Below the pieces are notes generated by a model that searched no databases, was not told where the DNA came from, and was given only the letters and a program-made list of their open reading frames with translations. From Woeseiaceae bacterium (lineage in GTDB: Bacteria; Pseudomonadota; Gammaproteobacteria; Steroidobacterales; Woeseiaceae): a stretch of DNA of 36,059 bases. Below, piece after piece: positions 27,329 through 36,058 of this stretch (the stretch's first letter is position 1; every line of letters starts with the position of its first letter). The DNA lies in NCBI GenBank assembly GCA_028822065.1, contig JAPKEL010000015.1, forward strand, positions 1 to 36,059, written 5' to 3'. The translations under genes and the position numbers were made by a program.

Positions 27329-28693
27329 ATGATCAATAAAACCATTCTGCTGCTATCTTTTCTAGTTATTACTAATGTAAATGCTCAATCTATTGAAGAT
27401 CAGGCGGTAATATGGCTAAAAGAGTTCCTTAAGATAGATACTATCAACCCGCCTGGTAATGAGTCTAGAGCTGTGGATTTTTATAAAAAAATATTTGATG
27501 CAGAAGGTATTGAATATACAACCGCTGAAAGTGCGCCAGGCAGAGGAAATATTTGGGCTCGAATAAAGGGCGGCAATGAACCTGCTCTTATTTTGTTGCA
27601 ACACACCGATGTAGTTCCAGCTGATCAAAAATATTGGACGGTAGATCCATTATTAGGTGAAGAGCGAGATGGTTATATATGGGGGAGAGGTGCTCTCGAT
27701 ATGAAAAATACCGGTATATCGCAATTATCTACTTTTTTGAGTTTGCATAGAAAAAATATACCCTTAAATCGTGATGTTGTCTTTTTGGCAACAGCTGACG
27801 AAGAAGCCGGTGGTTATTATGGAGTCGGCTGGCTAATTCAGAATCATCCTGAAATATTCACTAATGCCGGCCTGCTCATTAATGAAGGGGGTGGTGGTGA
27901 ATATAATGGCATAGAAACCATTTTTAGCATTGAAGTAACTCAAAAAGTTCCCGTCTGGTTGAGGTTAACCACCACCGATACACCCGGTCATGGATCAATG
28001 CCAAATCCTAGCAGTGCTGTCACCAAAATGATTGACGTCTTAGATACGATCAAAAATCACACCTTTCCAGCAAGAATCATACCCTCGGTTGACGCGGTAT
28101 TCTCATCTATGAGCTTGAGTGCAGATTCTGAGTGGGCTGATGCTTATGCAGATATGTCACTAGCTGTTAAAGAGCCAGGATTCTTAAAGAAATTACAAAT
28201 ATACTCACCCAGTCAACACGCGCTAACAAGAGATACCTGTTCAATCACACGCTTTGGCGCTTCAAATAAAATTAATGTAGTCCCACCAGAAACATGGGCT
28301 GAAATAGATTGTCGAATACTTCCAGACAGAACCTCAGAAGAGTTCCTTGCTGATTTTAGTTTATTATTAAGCGATCAGGATGTGAATATAGAAGTTATCA
28401 TGGCTTTTACCTCAGCTGTTTCTTCTGCGAACAGTAAGCTCTATCGAGCAATTGAAAAAGTTACTGGTGAACGCCATCCTGGTTCTAGAGTAACTCCAGG
28501 AGTCAGTACAGGATTTACAGACAGCCACTTTACTAGAGATTTAGGTATCGCAAGTTATGGTTTTGACCCAATTATTGTTCCCGAAAAAGAATTCACTAGA
28601 ATTCATGGTAACGATGAACGAGTCAGTATTGATGGTTTTCGACGCGGTGTGACGGACTTATTAGCGATAATTAGTGATGTCGTTTACGATTAA
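27329..28693 (+). CDS. Exported M20/M25/M40 family metallopeptidase
   Basis: 454 aa. A Sec signal peptide (hydrophobic core 5-15, cleavage after NVNA at about 19) sends it to the periplasm. Metal-site motifs are QHTDVVP with His92, GRGALDMKN with Asp124 and TADEEAGG with Glu158 (general base) and Glu159. A dimerisation domain with GHGSMPNPSSAV follows. It probably releases amino acids from peptides or acyl-amino acids for the adjacent permease. GAGAG lies just before the ATG. Its stop abuts the next, convergent gene with no spacer. Confidence 0.88.
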   Translation: MINKTILLLSFLVITNVNAQSIEDQAVIWLKEFLKIDTINPPGNESRAVDFYKKIFDAEGIEYTTAESAPGRGNIWARIKGGNEPALILLQHTDVVPADQKYWTVDPLLGEERDGYIWGRGALDMKNTGISQLSTFLSLHRKNIPLNRDVVFLATADEEAGGYYGVGWLIQNHPEIFTNAGLLINEGGGGEYNGIETIFSIEVTQKVPVWLRLTTTDTPGHGSMPNPSSAVTKMIDVLDTIKNHTFPARIIPSVDAVFSSMSLSADSEWADAYADMSLAVKEPGFLKKLQIYSPSQHALTRDTCSITRFGASNKINVVPPETWAEIDCRILPDRTSEEFLADFSLLLSDQDVNIEVIMAFTSAVSSANSKLYRAIEKVTGERHPGSRVTPGVSTGFTDSHFTRDLGIASYGFDPIIVPEKEFTRIHGNDERVSIDGFRRGVTDLLAIISDVVYD

Positions 28694-29620
28694 CTAAATA
28701 CCCATCAAGTTAGATGCATTCTTAGATACTAATTTATGGATATCTTCTTCACTGTAACCCATATCTAAACACATATTTATCACCGCCCTAAAACCATCAA
28801 CTGGAGATGGATTACCAACTTGTCCAAGGTCAGAACCTAAAATAGTTTTGTCGATTCCAGCAGCTCGAATCATACCGTCTAATTCTTCTGGTTCATAAAA
28901 TTTATACTTAGAGCGCTGCACAAACATACACATAGAATGTTCTATATATGCACCCCTAGCAACTAATTCAGAAATATCAGCGAGCGATGCGCCCACAATA
29001 TAAGTGGGATGATTACATAAAAGTCGATTCACGCCGCGTTTTCTTGCTTCATCAAAAAGAGGCCAAATTTCAGAAATATGTAAATGACCTGAAGATAAAA
29101 CTAGGTCATTCTCTGCAATCAAATCCAAAATAAATTTAACCTCATCAACTAAAACACCATCATGATCAGTAACACGTAATGGAGTTGGTGCCAGCATGGT
29201 TTCTTTTGTAGTTGGAAATTTTTGCTCGAAATCTTTGTCTTTATTATGAGCATTGATATGATTTTCAGCAGAAAAAGTCGGCATCCAAACCAGTTTAGCC
29301 CCTAAGTTGATGCCATGATCGACTGTATATCTATTAATACCGCCGGTTGTGTTGTTGAGCGGTACGCCAGATAAAAGTTGAACTTCCAAGTGGCTAAAGT
29401 GATTCATGAGTAATTCAGTAACAGGTGTAGCCGAATAATAATGATCTTTAAATAAAAGCGCCTTCATACCAACTTTGGATGCTTCTTGTGCAACCTCAAT
29501 ATGATCAATTGAGCGTGGCATAACCGATGGCCCCGAGTGACAATGAAGATCTACAGCACCATTGAGTAAACGCTCAATTAATGCCTTTCGATCCTCGGAG
29601 GCTTGATTATAATTATCCAT
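28694..29620 (-). CDS. Amidohydrolase-like metal-dependent hydrolase (DUF6282-like)
   Basis: 308 aa. VDLHCHSGP (His26, His28) at the N-terminus, FKDHYYS, SSGHLH, CNHPTYI and GSDLGQ near the C-terminus are spaced as metal ligands of an amidohydrolase/PHP-like TIM barrel. It probably cleaves a C-N or lactone bond of the module's substrate; this is inference. It is the last gene of the - strand TRAP operon, 14 nt after the aldolase gene. Confidence 0.65.
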   Translation of the reverse strand: MDNYNQASEDRKALIERLLNGAVDLHCHSGPSVMPRSIDHIEVAQEASKVGMKALLFKDHYYSATPVTELLMNHFSHLEVQLLSGVPLNNTTGGINRYTVDHGINLGAKLVWMPTFSAENHINAHNKDKDFEQKFPTTKETMLAPTPLRVTDHDGVLVDEVKFILDLIAENDLVLSSGHLHISEIWPLFDEARKRGVNRLLCNHPTYIVGASLADISELVARGAYIEHSMCMFVQRSKYKFYEPEELDGMIRAAGIDKTILGSDLGQVGNPSPVDGFRAVINMCLDMGYSEEDIHKLVSKNASNLMGI

Positions 29621-29634
29621 TTTTTACTCTTTTT

Positions 29635-30402
29635 TTAACTGAGTTTTTCTAACAGACTTGTCAGAGCAACCTTAAGGTGCATTTGGTCTGATCCAATAAC
29701 AAATAACGAAAAGCCTTTATTTCGCCACATATCAATAGAATCTATATCAGATAAATATATACCTAATGGGATGTTAGCGTTTTTAGCTACCTTTACGACT
29801 TGGTCAACTGCGGTCACAACACGACTATCATTTATTTCACTACACCCTAGAGAAACCGCTAAATCCGCCATGCCAATAAATAAGCAATCAATATTACTCT
29901 CAGTTACGATATCCTTAATATTATCAACGGCTTCCTTTTCTTCAATCTGACAAATGAGAGCCGTCGAGCTATTAGCTTCATCAATCATTGTCATTAAAGT
30001 TGTTGATCCATAATTTCCTGAACGAGATGAGTTAGAGAAACCTCTTTTCCCAAAGGGGTAATCGGATGCCCGATATTTTGTATAGGCAAGGGCAGTCTTA
30101 GCATCGTCAAGTGTATTGATATGAGGAATAAGGACGCCATCTGCTCCTTGATCCAGCACATTAAGAATGTATTCATCGCTTGATTTTGGTATGCGTACCA
30201 TCACTGGCATTCCTGATAATTTTGCCGCCATGATAGAGGTATCCAGCTCTACCCTATCGAATGGAGCATGCTCCGCATCAAGAATAAAAAATGATAAATC
30301 ACATGATGATAATAGTTCAACTATTTGATAATTAGGAGTTTTAACAAAAATTCCAATCAATTCTTTACCGCTATTAACAAGCGCTCTGAACTCCGAAGTC
30401 AT
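29635..30402 (-). CDS. HpcH/HpaI family pyruvate aldolase
   Basis: 255 aa. This family of metal-dependent class II aldolases splits 2-keto-4-hydroxy acids into pyruvate and an aldehyde. The catalytic set is intact by comparison with E. coli HpaI: His45 in LDAEHAPFD, Arg70 in VRIP, Glu154 in QIEE and Asp180 in GMADLA (usually GPNDLA). GAGGT precedes the ATG, inside the end of the cupin gene (3-nt gap). The aldehyde part of the substrate cannot be told from the sequence. Confidence 0.85.
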   Translation of the reverse strand: MTSEFRALVNSGKELIGIFVKTPNYQIVELLSSCDLSFFILDAEHAPFDRVELDTSIMAAKLSGMPVMVRIPKSSDEYILNVLDQGADGVLIPHINTLDDAKTALAYTKYRASDYPFGKRGFSNSSRSGNYGSTTLMTMIDEANSSTALICQIEEKEAVDNIKDIVTESNIDCLFIGMADLAVSLGCSEINDSRVVTAVDQVVKVAKNANIPLGIYLSDIDSIDMWRNKGFSLFVIGSDQMHLKVALTSLLEKLS

Positions 30403-30405
30403 TAA

Positions 30406-30783
30406 TTATACCTCGCTTTCCTCAAAATCTTGATAATCGACTAAATGCATATAATCTTTCCTTAGAGGCGCAAAAATATCCAAATTAAGTACTGGTTCAT
30501 CACCAAATGGCTCAGCATAGTGTTCCACATTGGGTGGAATTCTAATGACAGAGCCAGGACCACCCTCAAATATTTCATCACCGATATGAAAACGAACTTT
30601 GCCTTGCACTATATATACAGCTTGCTCGAAAGGATGTGAATGTGGATTGATCTCCATCCCTGGTTCAAGTGTATTCATTACCATCATGAATTGATCCCCT
30701 CGAAAGCCCTTTCTAGATACACCAGGCCTTACCTCTTCGCCTTCAATAGTGTTCCAATTGTATAACTTAGCTTTAGTCGTCAT
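30406..30783 (-). CDS. Cupin domain protein
   Basis: 125 aa, a single small cupin barrel. Motif 1 is PHSHPFEQAVYIVQGKVRF with His48, His50 and Glu53 as likely metal ligands; motif 2 is PGSVIRIPPNVEHYAEP with His88. Such proteins act as isomerases, dioxygenases or binding proteins in catabolic operons; which one applies here is not known. GAGGTG lies 6 nt before the ATG. Third gene from the end of the TRAP operon. Confidence 0.85.
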   Translation of the reverse strand: MTTKAKLYNWNTIEGEEVRPGVSRKGFRGDQFMMVMNTLEPGMEINPHSHPFEQAVYIVQGKVRFHIGDEIFEGGPGSVIRIPPNVEHYAEPFGDEPVLNLDIFAPLRKDYMHLVDYQDFEESEV

Positions 30784-30807
30784 ATCTTACACCTCTAACT
30801 ATAATTA

Positions 30808-31872
30808 TTATTTCTTATTTAAGGCATCATCGGAAACGAATTGCCGCCAATAACCAGGTCGTAACTCTTGCTCCGCGTAGGATTGTACCTGATCTGATGT
30901 TATGCCAATTAAATCAAGCGCATTCATTTCCTTTTCTTTCAAGTACCCTTCTAACTGCTTTATATTTTCCTTTATCACCTCAAAACCCCCAGTAAAAATT
31001 GCGGAAGTTTGTTCTACAGCAGTTGCCCCAGCGAGCATCATTCTTGCTATATCATACCCATCTCGCGCACCATTTGTACCGATTAATGGATATTTCGATC
31101 CTAATAAATGGCGACTCTCGCTTAACCAGCGACAAGTTATAGGTAAAGCCCAACGACCTCCATACGCACCTTTTGTTCCCAGAACAGGCATCATTGAATC
31201 TAAATTTGGAATCAAAGCCATCATCCTACCCATCATCACAACGGCATCAGCACCGGCTTCTTTTGAGGCGAAAGCCAATTGACTGATACTTTCACTCATT
31301 CCCGTCGTTTTAGCCCATAAGTGCCCATGAAACACCTTCCTTACTTCACGAATGGTCTCATTTGCCTTTTTCGGATCAAATGTTAAACGAATATCTCTAC
31401 TCGCCTCAATCCCATGCGGGGCACCTATATTGATTTCGAGAACACGAATCCCTAATTTTTGCGCGATCTCTGCATGTTCTATTAAAAATGACATGCTTGC
31501 TGGGATGAGGCTCGCAACGACATAAGAATGATATTTCCTTGCTTTGCCATCTAACCTTGCAATTGTGCTTAACCACTCTTTCGAATCAGTATCCATCAAA
31601 CCTGATCGCCCAAATAAGCTAGTGTTCAATCCTTTGTCTTTTCGCCAATCTTGTTGCTTTAAATCTTGCCCTACAATTGAGTAATCTGTTCTATCCAACT
31701 GACGTCTTGCTAATTCACTTTCATTCGTGGATTTTGCCACCACTGCCGCCGCCCCGAACTCAAGCGCTTTGAGAATGCCAGCTTCTTCAATAAGATGCTC
31801 CCCAGAACCGCATATTAATGGGTTTTTTAAGGGTAAGGTACCTAAAGATATATTTAACCTTGTATTATTCAT
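30808..31872 (-). CDS. Dihydroorotate/dihydropyrimidine-dehydrogenase-like flavoprotein with altered active site
   Basis: 354 aa from ATG 31872; the longer TTG version (31902) would overlap the permease gene. The fold follows the FMN-binding DHOD/PreA barrel: NPLICGSGEHL, VVAKS (Lys47), AKTTG (Lys188), and the C-terminal phosphate-binding IGTNGARDGYDIARMMLAGA. The active-site loop reads EINIGAPHG, where DPD and PreA have N-(x)-SCP; Ala151 replaces the catalytic Cys. No Fe-S domain is present. It may be a reductase or dehydrogenase with different acid/base chemistry. Its reaction is unknown. Confidence 0.7.
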   Translation of the reverse strand: MNNTRLNISLGTLPLKNPLICGSGEHLIEEAGILKALEFGAAAVVAKSTNESELARRQLDRTDYSIVGQDLKQQDWRKDKGLNTSLFGRSGLMDTDSKEWLSTIARLDGKARKYHSYVVASLIPASMSFLIEHAEIAQKLGIRVLEINIGAPHGIEASRDIRLTFDPKKANETIREVRKVFHGHLWAKTTGMSESISQLAFASKEAGADAVVMMGRMMALIPNLDSMMPVLGTKGAYGGRWALPITCRWLSESRHLLGSKYPLIGTNGARDGYDIARMMLAGATAVEQTSAIFTGGFEVIKENIKQLEGYLKEKEMNALDLIGITSDQVQSYAEQELRPGYWRQFVSDDALNKK

Positions 31873-31882
31873 AAGTAAACTA

Positions 31883-33778
31883 TTAACCCCTTTTCTCACC
31901 AAACCATTTCATTTTTTGAAGAGCCGCAAATAAAAAACCGCTTATAATTAACACCAATATTACGCCCATTGAATCTCTTTCGAGCCATAACGTGGCGCTA
32001 CCAACCACCATTGATAAACATGTACAGCATAGCATTCGTAAAACACCTTTTAGCGATCTAAAATTAATCTCACGTAATGCGCTCGCAATCATCAGTCCTG
32101 ATACCAGACAGGTTGAAAAAATCAACAAAATTTCAACCCAAGTACCTTTGAGCAAAAGACTGTCATTATAAACAAACAAAAAAGGCAAGAAATAAGCCGC
32201 TACGCCTAACTTAATCGCAGTAAAACTTGTTCGCCATAGAGAAGCTCCTGCAATTCCAGCTGCAACAAATGACGCTACTGCAACTGGTGGAGTAATCATC
32301 GATAACAACCCAAAATAAAATATAAAAAGATGCGCTGCTAAAATAGGAACACCCATCTCAATTACGGCTGGCGCCAATACAACCGATAAGACAATATAAA
32401 CAGCTGCAGTAGGCATTCCCATACCCAGTATGATGGCAATAATACCCGTTAATATAAGCATGACTAATAAGCCATATTTAGCTCCAATTTCAGTCAAACC
32501 CAAAGTTAAATTAAACCCAAGACCAGTTATATTAAGAACACCCACGATTATCCCCGCTGCACCACCGATTAATATAATAGGAATTAAAGTCTTTGAAACA
32601 TTTTCTAAAAACTCCATAATCATCGAAAAACTAAGTTTAGTACTGCGCAATACCAGACCGGCCAACAATGCCAAAAAACCCGACATTAATGCAGATTTTG
32701 CAGGCTGCAATCCGATCACAAACATCAAAAAAATTAAGCTTACAATGGGGATCAAATGCAATCCTTTTTGCTTAATTAGGTTGCCAAATATCGGTGTCTC
32801 AGTTTTTTTCAAGCCTACTAGATTATTATCTTTAGCCATGAGATCAACTTGAACAAATAAAATCACATAATAAATTATAGCCGGTAACGCAGCGGCACCT
32901 ACCACCTCGAGATAAGGTATATCCAGAAACTCTGCAATCAGAAAAGCAGTTGCGCCCATTACTGGCGGTGCAAGTTGACCTCCATTAGAAGCTATCGCCT
33001 CTACTGCAGCTGCAAAATAACCAGGGAGACCTGTTTTTTTCATTAGCGGGATAGTTACAACTCCAGTAGACATTACATTACCCACAGTTGAACCACTAAT
33101 AGATCCAAATATTGAGCTTGCAACAATAGAGACTTTAGCTGGCCCCCCTCTATAATGACCCATTAATGATAATGAAATATCAGTTAAAAATTGACCACCA
33201 CCGCTGGCTTTCATTAACTCTCCCATTAATAAAAAGCCAAAAACAACAGAACAGACAATTGACAGAATTAAGCCTGGAACACCGCCACTATCCGCATAAA
33301 AATAGAGTATCAATCTAGATGGGCTGACTGCAGCACCTTCAAAAATACCGCTGAAATTATGCCCTAAAAATCCATAAGCAATAAATACAATAGTTAAGAC
33401 AGTAATTGCATATCCACAAAATCGACGCAGTGCTTCTATTAGTAAAATTATAGCCAGAACACCGGGTAACCATTTTTCAACCCCACGATTCGCCAAGTCG
33501 GTTAACCAGCTTATATAATTCAAAGCAACCCAGCCCCAAGATAACAAAGCCAATAGACCAAGACCAATATCAAAGACAACTGCCGAGCTGCCCTTATAAG
33601 ATGGCTTTAACAAAAACCCGGCGGCAATTGAAATTGCTAACATCAGTGAGATATAACTTGCCGTAACTATTCCGATGTTAAGGCGTATGGGTATATCGAG
33701 TATCCACATCACTCCGAGCAAAACCAGTGACGCTAGATAGAAATTTTTTAGTTTAAGTGATACCCATTCTAAACTCAT
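31883..33778 (-). CDS. TAXI-type TRAP transporter, fused small and large permease
   Basis: 631 aa with many hydrophobic segments. An N-terminal DctQ-like part (about 1-130) is fused to a DctM-like part, recognised by GSISGSTVGNVMSTGVVTIP, SNGGQLAPPVMGATAF and GMGMPTAAVYIVLSVVLAPA. It imports an organic anion using an ion gradient, working with the binding protein encoded just upstream. GGGGT precedes the ATG. The fused form is usual for TAXI systems. Confidence 0.93.
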   Translation of the reverse strand: MSLEWVSLKLKNFYLASLVLLGVMWILDIPIRLNIGIVTASYISLMLAISIAAGFLLKPSYKGSSAVVFDIGLGLLALLSWGWVALNYISWLTDLANRGVEKWLPGVLAIILLIEALRRFCGYAITVLTIVFIAYGFLGHNFSGIFEGAAVSPSRLILYFYADSGGVPGLILSIVCSVVFGFLLMGELMKASGGGQFLTDISLSLMGHYRGGPAKVSIVASSIFGSISGSTVGNVMSTGVVTIPLMKKTGLPGYFAAAVEAIASNGGQLAPPVMGATAFLIAEFLDIPYLEVVGAAALPAIIYYVILFVQVDLMAKDNNLVGLKKTETPIFGNLIKQKGLHLIPIVSLIFLMFVIGLQPAKSALMSGFLALLAGLVLRSTKLSFSMIMEFLENVSKTLIPIILIGGAAGIIVGVLNITGLGFNLTLGLTEIGAKYGLLVMLILTGIIAIILGMGMPTAAVYIVLSVVLAPAVIEMGVPILAAHLFIFYFGLLSMITPPVAVASFVAAGIAGASLWRTSFTAIKLGVAAYFLPFLFVYNDSLLLKGTWVEILLIFSTCLVSGLMIASALREINFRSLKGVLRMLCCTCLSMVVGSATLWLERDSMGVILVLIISGFLFAALQKMKWFGEKRG

Positions 33779-33808
33779 AAAAAAATACCCCAGTGATTAG
33801 CTATCTAT

Positions 33809-33825
33809 TCATGCAATCGGCATGA
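33809..33825 (-). other. Intercistronic stem-loop between binding-protein and permease genes
   Basis: TCATGC and GCATGA form a perfect 6-bp stem with a 5-nt loop in the 64-nt gap between the two TRAP genes. No U-run follows. It may protect the 3' end of the binding-protein message so that more of it is made than of the permease; this role is inferred. Confidence 0.4.
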
Positions 33826-33842
33826 TAACAATCCTACGCCAT

Positions 33843-34847
33843 TTAATACTGGGAGAGTAATGATTGATTTTTTACTTCAGAGTCATTATCCCAACGATTT
33901 TTTTCAAGATAGTACTTGATAGCGCCAGGATGAAAAGGAACCGTATGATTGTTGCCAACAAACTGGTTTGGATGCCCTCTCTTAAGAGCGGCAAACTGAG
34001 TTTGCAACATATCCCAATTATCCTCTATTACCTTCACGATACTCATGGCCTCTTCATCAGGCATGGTTGATGAAGCAACAAGATATATATCAACAGAGCC
34101 AGTTAGTAACCCCTCACCTGCGCCGGGCAATTGATCTTCCTCTAAAACCGTATATGAATTAAAGCCTTGTCCTAAATTATCAAAATATTGTTGCACATTC
34201 TCAATATTCGACATATCGAGAAAGCGTATCCCGCCAGGGGTTGTGGCGTTAGCTTTCCTTACATTACCTTGACCAAGTGCGATTGGCGCTGCATCTGCAA
34301 GACCGTCAGTAACCGCTGTTATTCCCTGAGGAAGACCGCCCACGGTGATAGATTTATAATCATCATTAGTTATGCCAGATACACTCAACATTGAGCTATT
34401 TCCTATGCTCAAGGTTATGTTCGCAGATTGCTTATCAACAACACTCTTCCCTATAAGATCACTGACAAAATGAAGATCGGAGTCCCCTCTGACCATATAA
34501 CCATAAGGCATAGCCCAGAAACGCATCAAAACCCTGAGGTTTGGTTGCTTTTGAAGGTCCATCTTTCCTTGATAATAACTGCCAGCTTCAATACTGGTAC
34601 TAAAGCCCAATGACATTTCACCATTATTAATAAGAGGAACATAGACAGCTGAACCAGACGCAGGTTGAGCTATAGCTCGCCTATCAAGTTTTTCTGAAAA
34701 TAATTTTGATAAGCCGGTTCCAACCACATAATAAAAAGTACCGGCTGGATTGGTACCGATGGTAATCGATTTTGATTTATTGCTATCTGCACATGAAATT
34801 ACAATAAATAACGATAGAATCCAGCTTATTCTCTTTAAGGAAATCAT
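33843..34847 (-). CDS. TAXI family TRAP transporter solute-binding lipoprotein
   Basis: 334 aa from ATG 34847, chosen over the adjacent TTG because GGAG lies 8 nt upstream. The signal peptide ends in a lipobox VISC with Cys19, so it is membrane-anchored. ITIGTNPAGTFYYVVGTGLS is the TAXI family N-terminal signature. TAXI proteins bind small organic acids or amino acids such as glutamate; the ligand here is unknown. First gene of the six-gene - strand operon. Confidence 0.93.
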   Translation of the reverse strand: MISLKRISWILSLFIVISCADSNKSKSITIGTNPAGTFYYVVGTGLSKLFSEKLDRRAIAQPASGSAVYVPLINNGEMSLGFSTSIEAGSYYQGKMDLQKQPNLRVLMRFWAMPYGYMVRGDSDLHFVSDLIGKSVVDKQSANITLSIGNSSMLSVSGITNDDYKSITVGGLPQGITAVTDGLADAAPIALGQGNVRKANATTPGGIRFLDMSNIENVQQYFDNLGQGFNSYTVLEEDQLPGAGEGLLTGSVDIYLVASSTMPDEEAMSIVKVIEDNWDMLQTQFAALKRGHPNQFVGNNHTVPFHPGAIKYYLEKNRWDNDSEVKNQSLLSQY

Positions 34848-34855
34848 CAATCACA

Positions 34856-34859
34856 CTCC
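34856..34859 (-). promoter_or_regulatory. Ribosome binding site that fixes the TAXI gene start
   Basis: GGAG on the - strand is 8 nt before ATG 34847 and too close to the TTG at 34850, so ATG is the better start. Confidence 0.6.
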
Positions 34860-34989
34860 AATTTATTATACATTAATCCTAATTTCCGACATTCAAGTGG
34901 ATATGGAAAAATTATTCGTAATAGACGTCTGTGGAACCCATAATTAGTGTAAGTTAAAACTGTGAAGTATGATAAACCATTGAGAAAAT

Positions 34990-35003
34990 TTTTATATATA
35001 AAA
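34990..35003. promoter_or_regulatory. A/T palindrome in the divergent TRAP/Ldh2 control region
   Basis: TTTTATATATAAAA is a perfect 14-bp palindrome 19 nt before the + strand dehydrogenase gene. TTGAGA at 34980 could be a -35 box, but no well-spaced -10 follows. The 34851-35022 spacer must hold both promoters. No regulator gene is present in the window. Confidence 0.25.
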
Positions 35004-35022
35004 TAAAGAAGATTGAAAAAAT

Positions 35023-36027
35023 ATGACTATAATTTCTGTTACTTTGGATGAGATTGAAAATTACACAACCATCGCCTTAGAAAAACATGGTGCCTTATCG
35101 TGGGTTGCCAAGGAAGTAGCCAAAGCAGTTCGCGTAGCTGAAGCTGAAAATAATAAAATCTGTGGCCTCTATTACCTTGATAGTTACTGCAAGCAATTAA
35201 AAAGCGGCAGAGTAAACGGTCAAATCGATCCAAAAGTGACTCAACCTAAATCTGGCTGTGTGAATGTTGACGCTAAAAATGGATTTGCTCAAGCTGCTTT
35301 TTCTATGGGTCTACAATCTGCTTTAGATAGCGCTAAGAAAAATGGAATCAGTTTACTTACCATAGCGCATTCTCATACCTGTACTTCTTTAGGTTACTTT
35401 ACCGCACAAATTGCCAAACATGGATTTATAGGTATAGGAGCAACGAATGCACCAGCTTGCGTTTCTCCTCCAGGTGGTAATCGACCAATATTAGGGACGA
35501 ATCCAATTTCTATGTCTGTCCCTTCATCGGATAAAACGGTCGCTTTCCAATTTGATCAATCCACAAGTGCAGTTGCTATCGGGAAAATTCGAATGGCAAT
35601 GGCAGCTGGTGAAGCTATTCCTGTAGGCTGGGCTATTGATAAAGATGGCAATCCAACCACGGATGCTGAAGCTGCTTTAAGTGGATCCTTGCTGTCATCG
35701 GGTGGCTACAAAGGTTATGGATTTGGGTTAATGGCAGAAGTATTAGCTTCTGCGCTTACTGGCTCTGTGAGTAGTATAAACGCCTCACCATTAAAAACGA
35801 TTGATGATGAACCTCATAACCTTGGGCAATCTTACATTCTCATTGATCCCAATTTTAGCGGTAATAAACAACAATTTTGGGGGCATATTAAGAACTTGTC
35901 AGCTGCAGTCGAAGAACAACCTAGTGCTAGGCTCCCCGGAGTCAGAAAAGACTTATCGCAAGTTATTGAAATCGATCAAATATTATGGAATCAAGTGCTT
36001 GCTCTAGCCTCCACTACTCCAGGATAA
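35023..36027 (+). CDS. Ldh2/malate dehydrogenase family oxidoreductase (DpkA-like) with altered active site
   Basis: 334 aa. The body matches the Ldh2 family, nearest by eye to delta1-piperideine-2-carboxylate/delta1-pyrroline-2-carboxylate reductases (DpkA): VNVDAKNGFAQAA (80-92), GTNPISMSVP, DKDGNPTTD, GGYKGYGFGLMAEVLASALTG and a C-terminal RLPGVRK. The family's SHGxxR motif is replaced by ICGLYY (46-51), so the catalytic His is Cys47 and the carboxylate-binding Arg is Tyr51. The second conserved His (NSxH) is Thr119. It may have changed chemistry or be inactive. It is divergent from the TRAP operon. Confidence 0.78.
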   Translation: MTIISVTLDEIENYTTIALEKHGALSWVAKEVAKAVRVAEAENNKICGLYYLDSYCKQLKSGRVNGQIDPKVTQPKSGCVNVDAKNGFAQAAFSMGLQSALDSAKKNGISLLTIAHSHTCTSLGYFTAQIAKHGFIGIGATNAPACVSPPGGNRPILGTNPISMSVPSSDKTVAFQFDQSTSAVAIGKIRMAMAAGEAIPVGWAIDKDGNPTTDAEAALSGSLLSSGGYKGYGFGLMAEVLASALTGSVSSINASPLKTIDDEPHNLGQSYILIDPNFSGNKQQFWGHIKNLSAAVEEQPSARLPGVRKDLSQVIEIDQILWNQVLALASTTPG

Positions 36028-36029
36028 TT

Positions 36030-36058
36030 TTATTGAGCTCTTTGAAAGTTCTCAATAA
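36030..36058 (+). terminator. Probable terminator after the Ldh2-like gene
   Basis: TTATTGAG (36030-36037) and CTCAATAA (36051-36058) form a perfect 8-bp stem 3 nt after the stop codon. The loop contains CTTTGAAAG, which can pair further. The window ends one base later, so a U-run cannot be checked. Confidence 0.45.

Noticed and set aside
30902-31282. 126-codon + frame antisense to the DHOD-like gene
   Set aside because: Shadow frame of a well-supported gene, with no ribosome binding site or domain.
32430-32852. 140-codon open frame on + antisense to the TRAP permease gene
   Set aside because: It lies wholly within a clear permease gene; its Ile/Pro/Asn-rich composition is that of a reverse-frame shadow and it has no recognisable domain.
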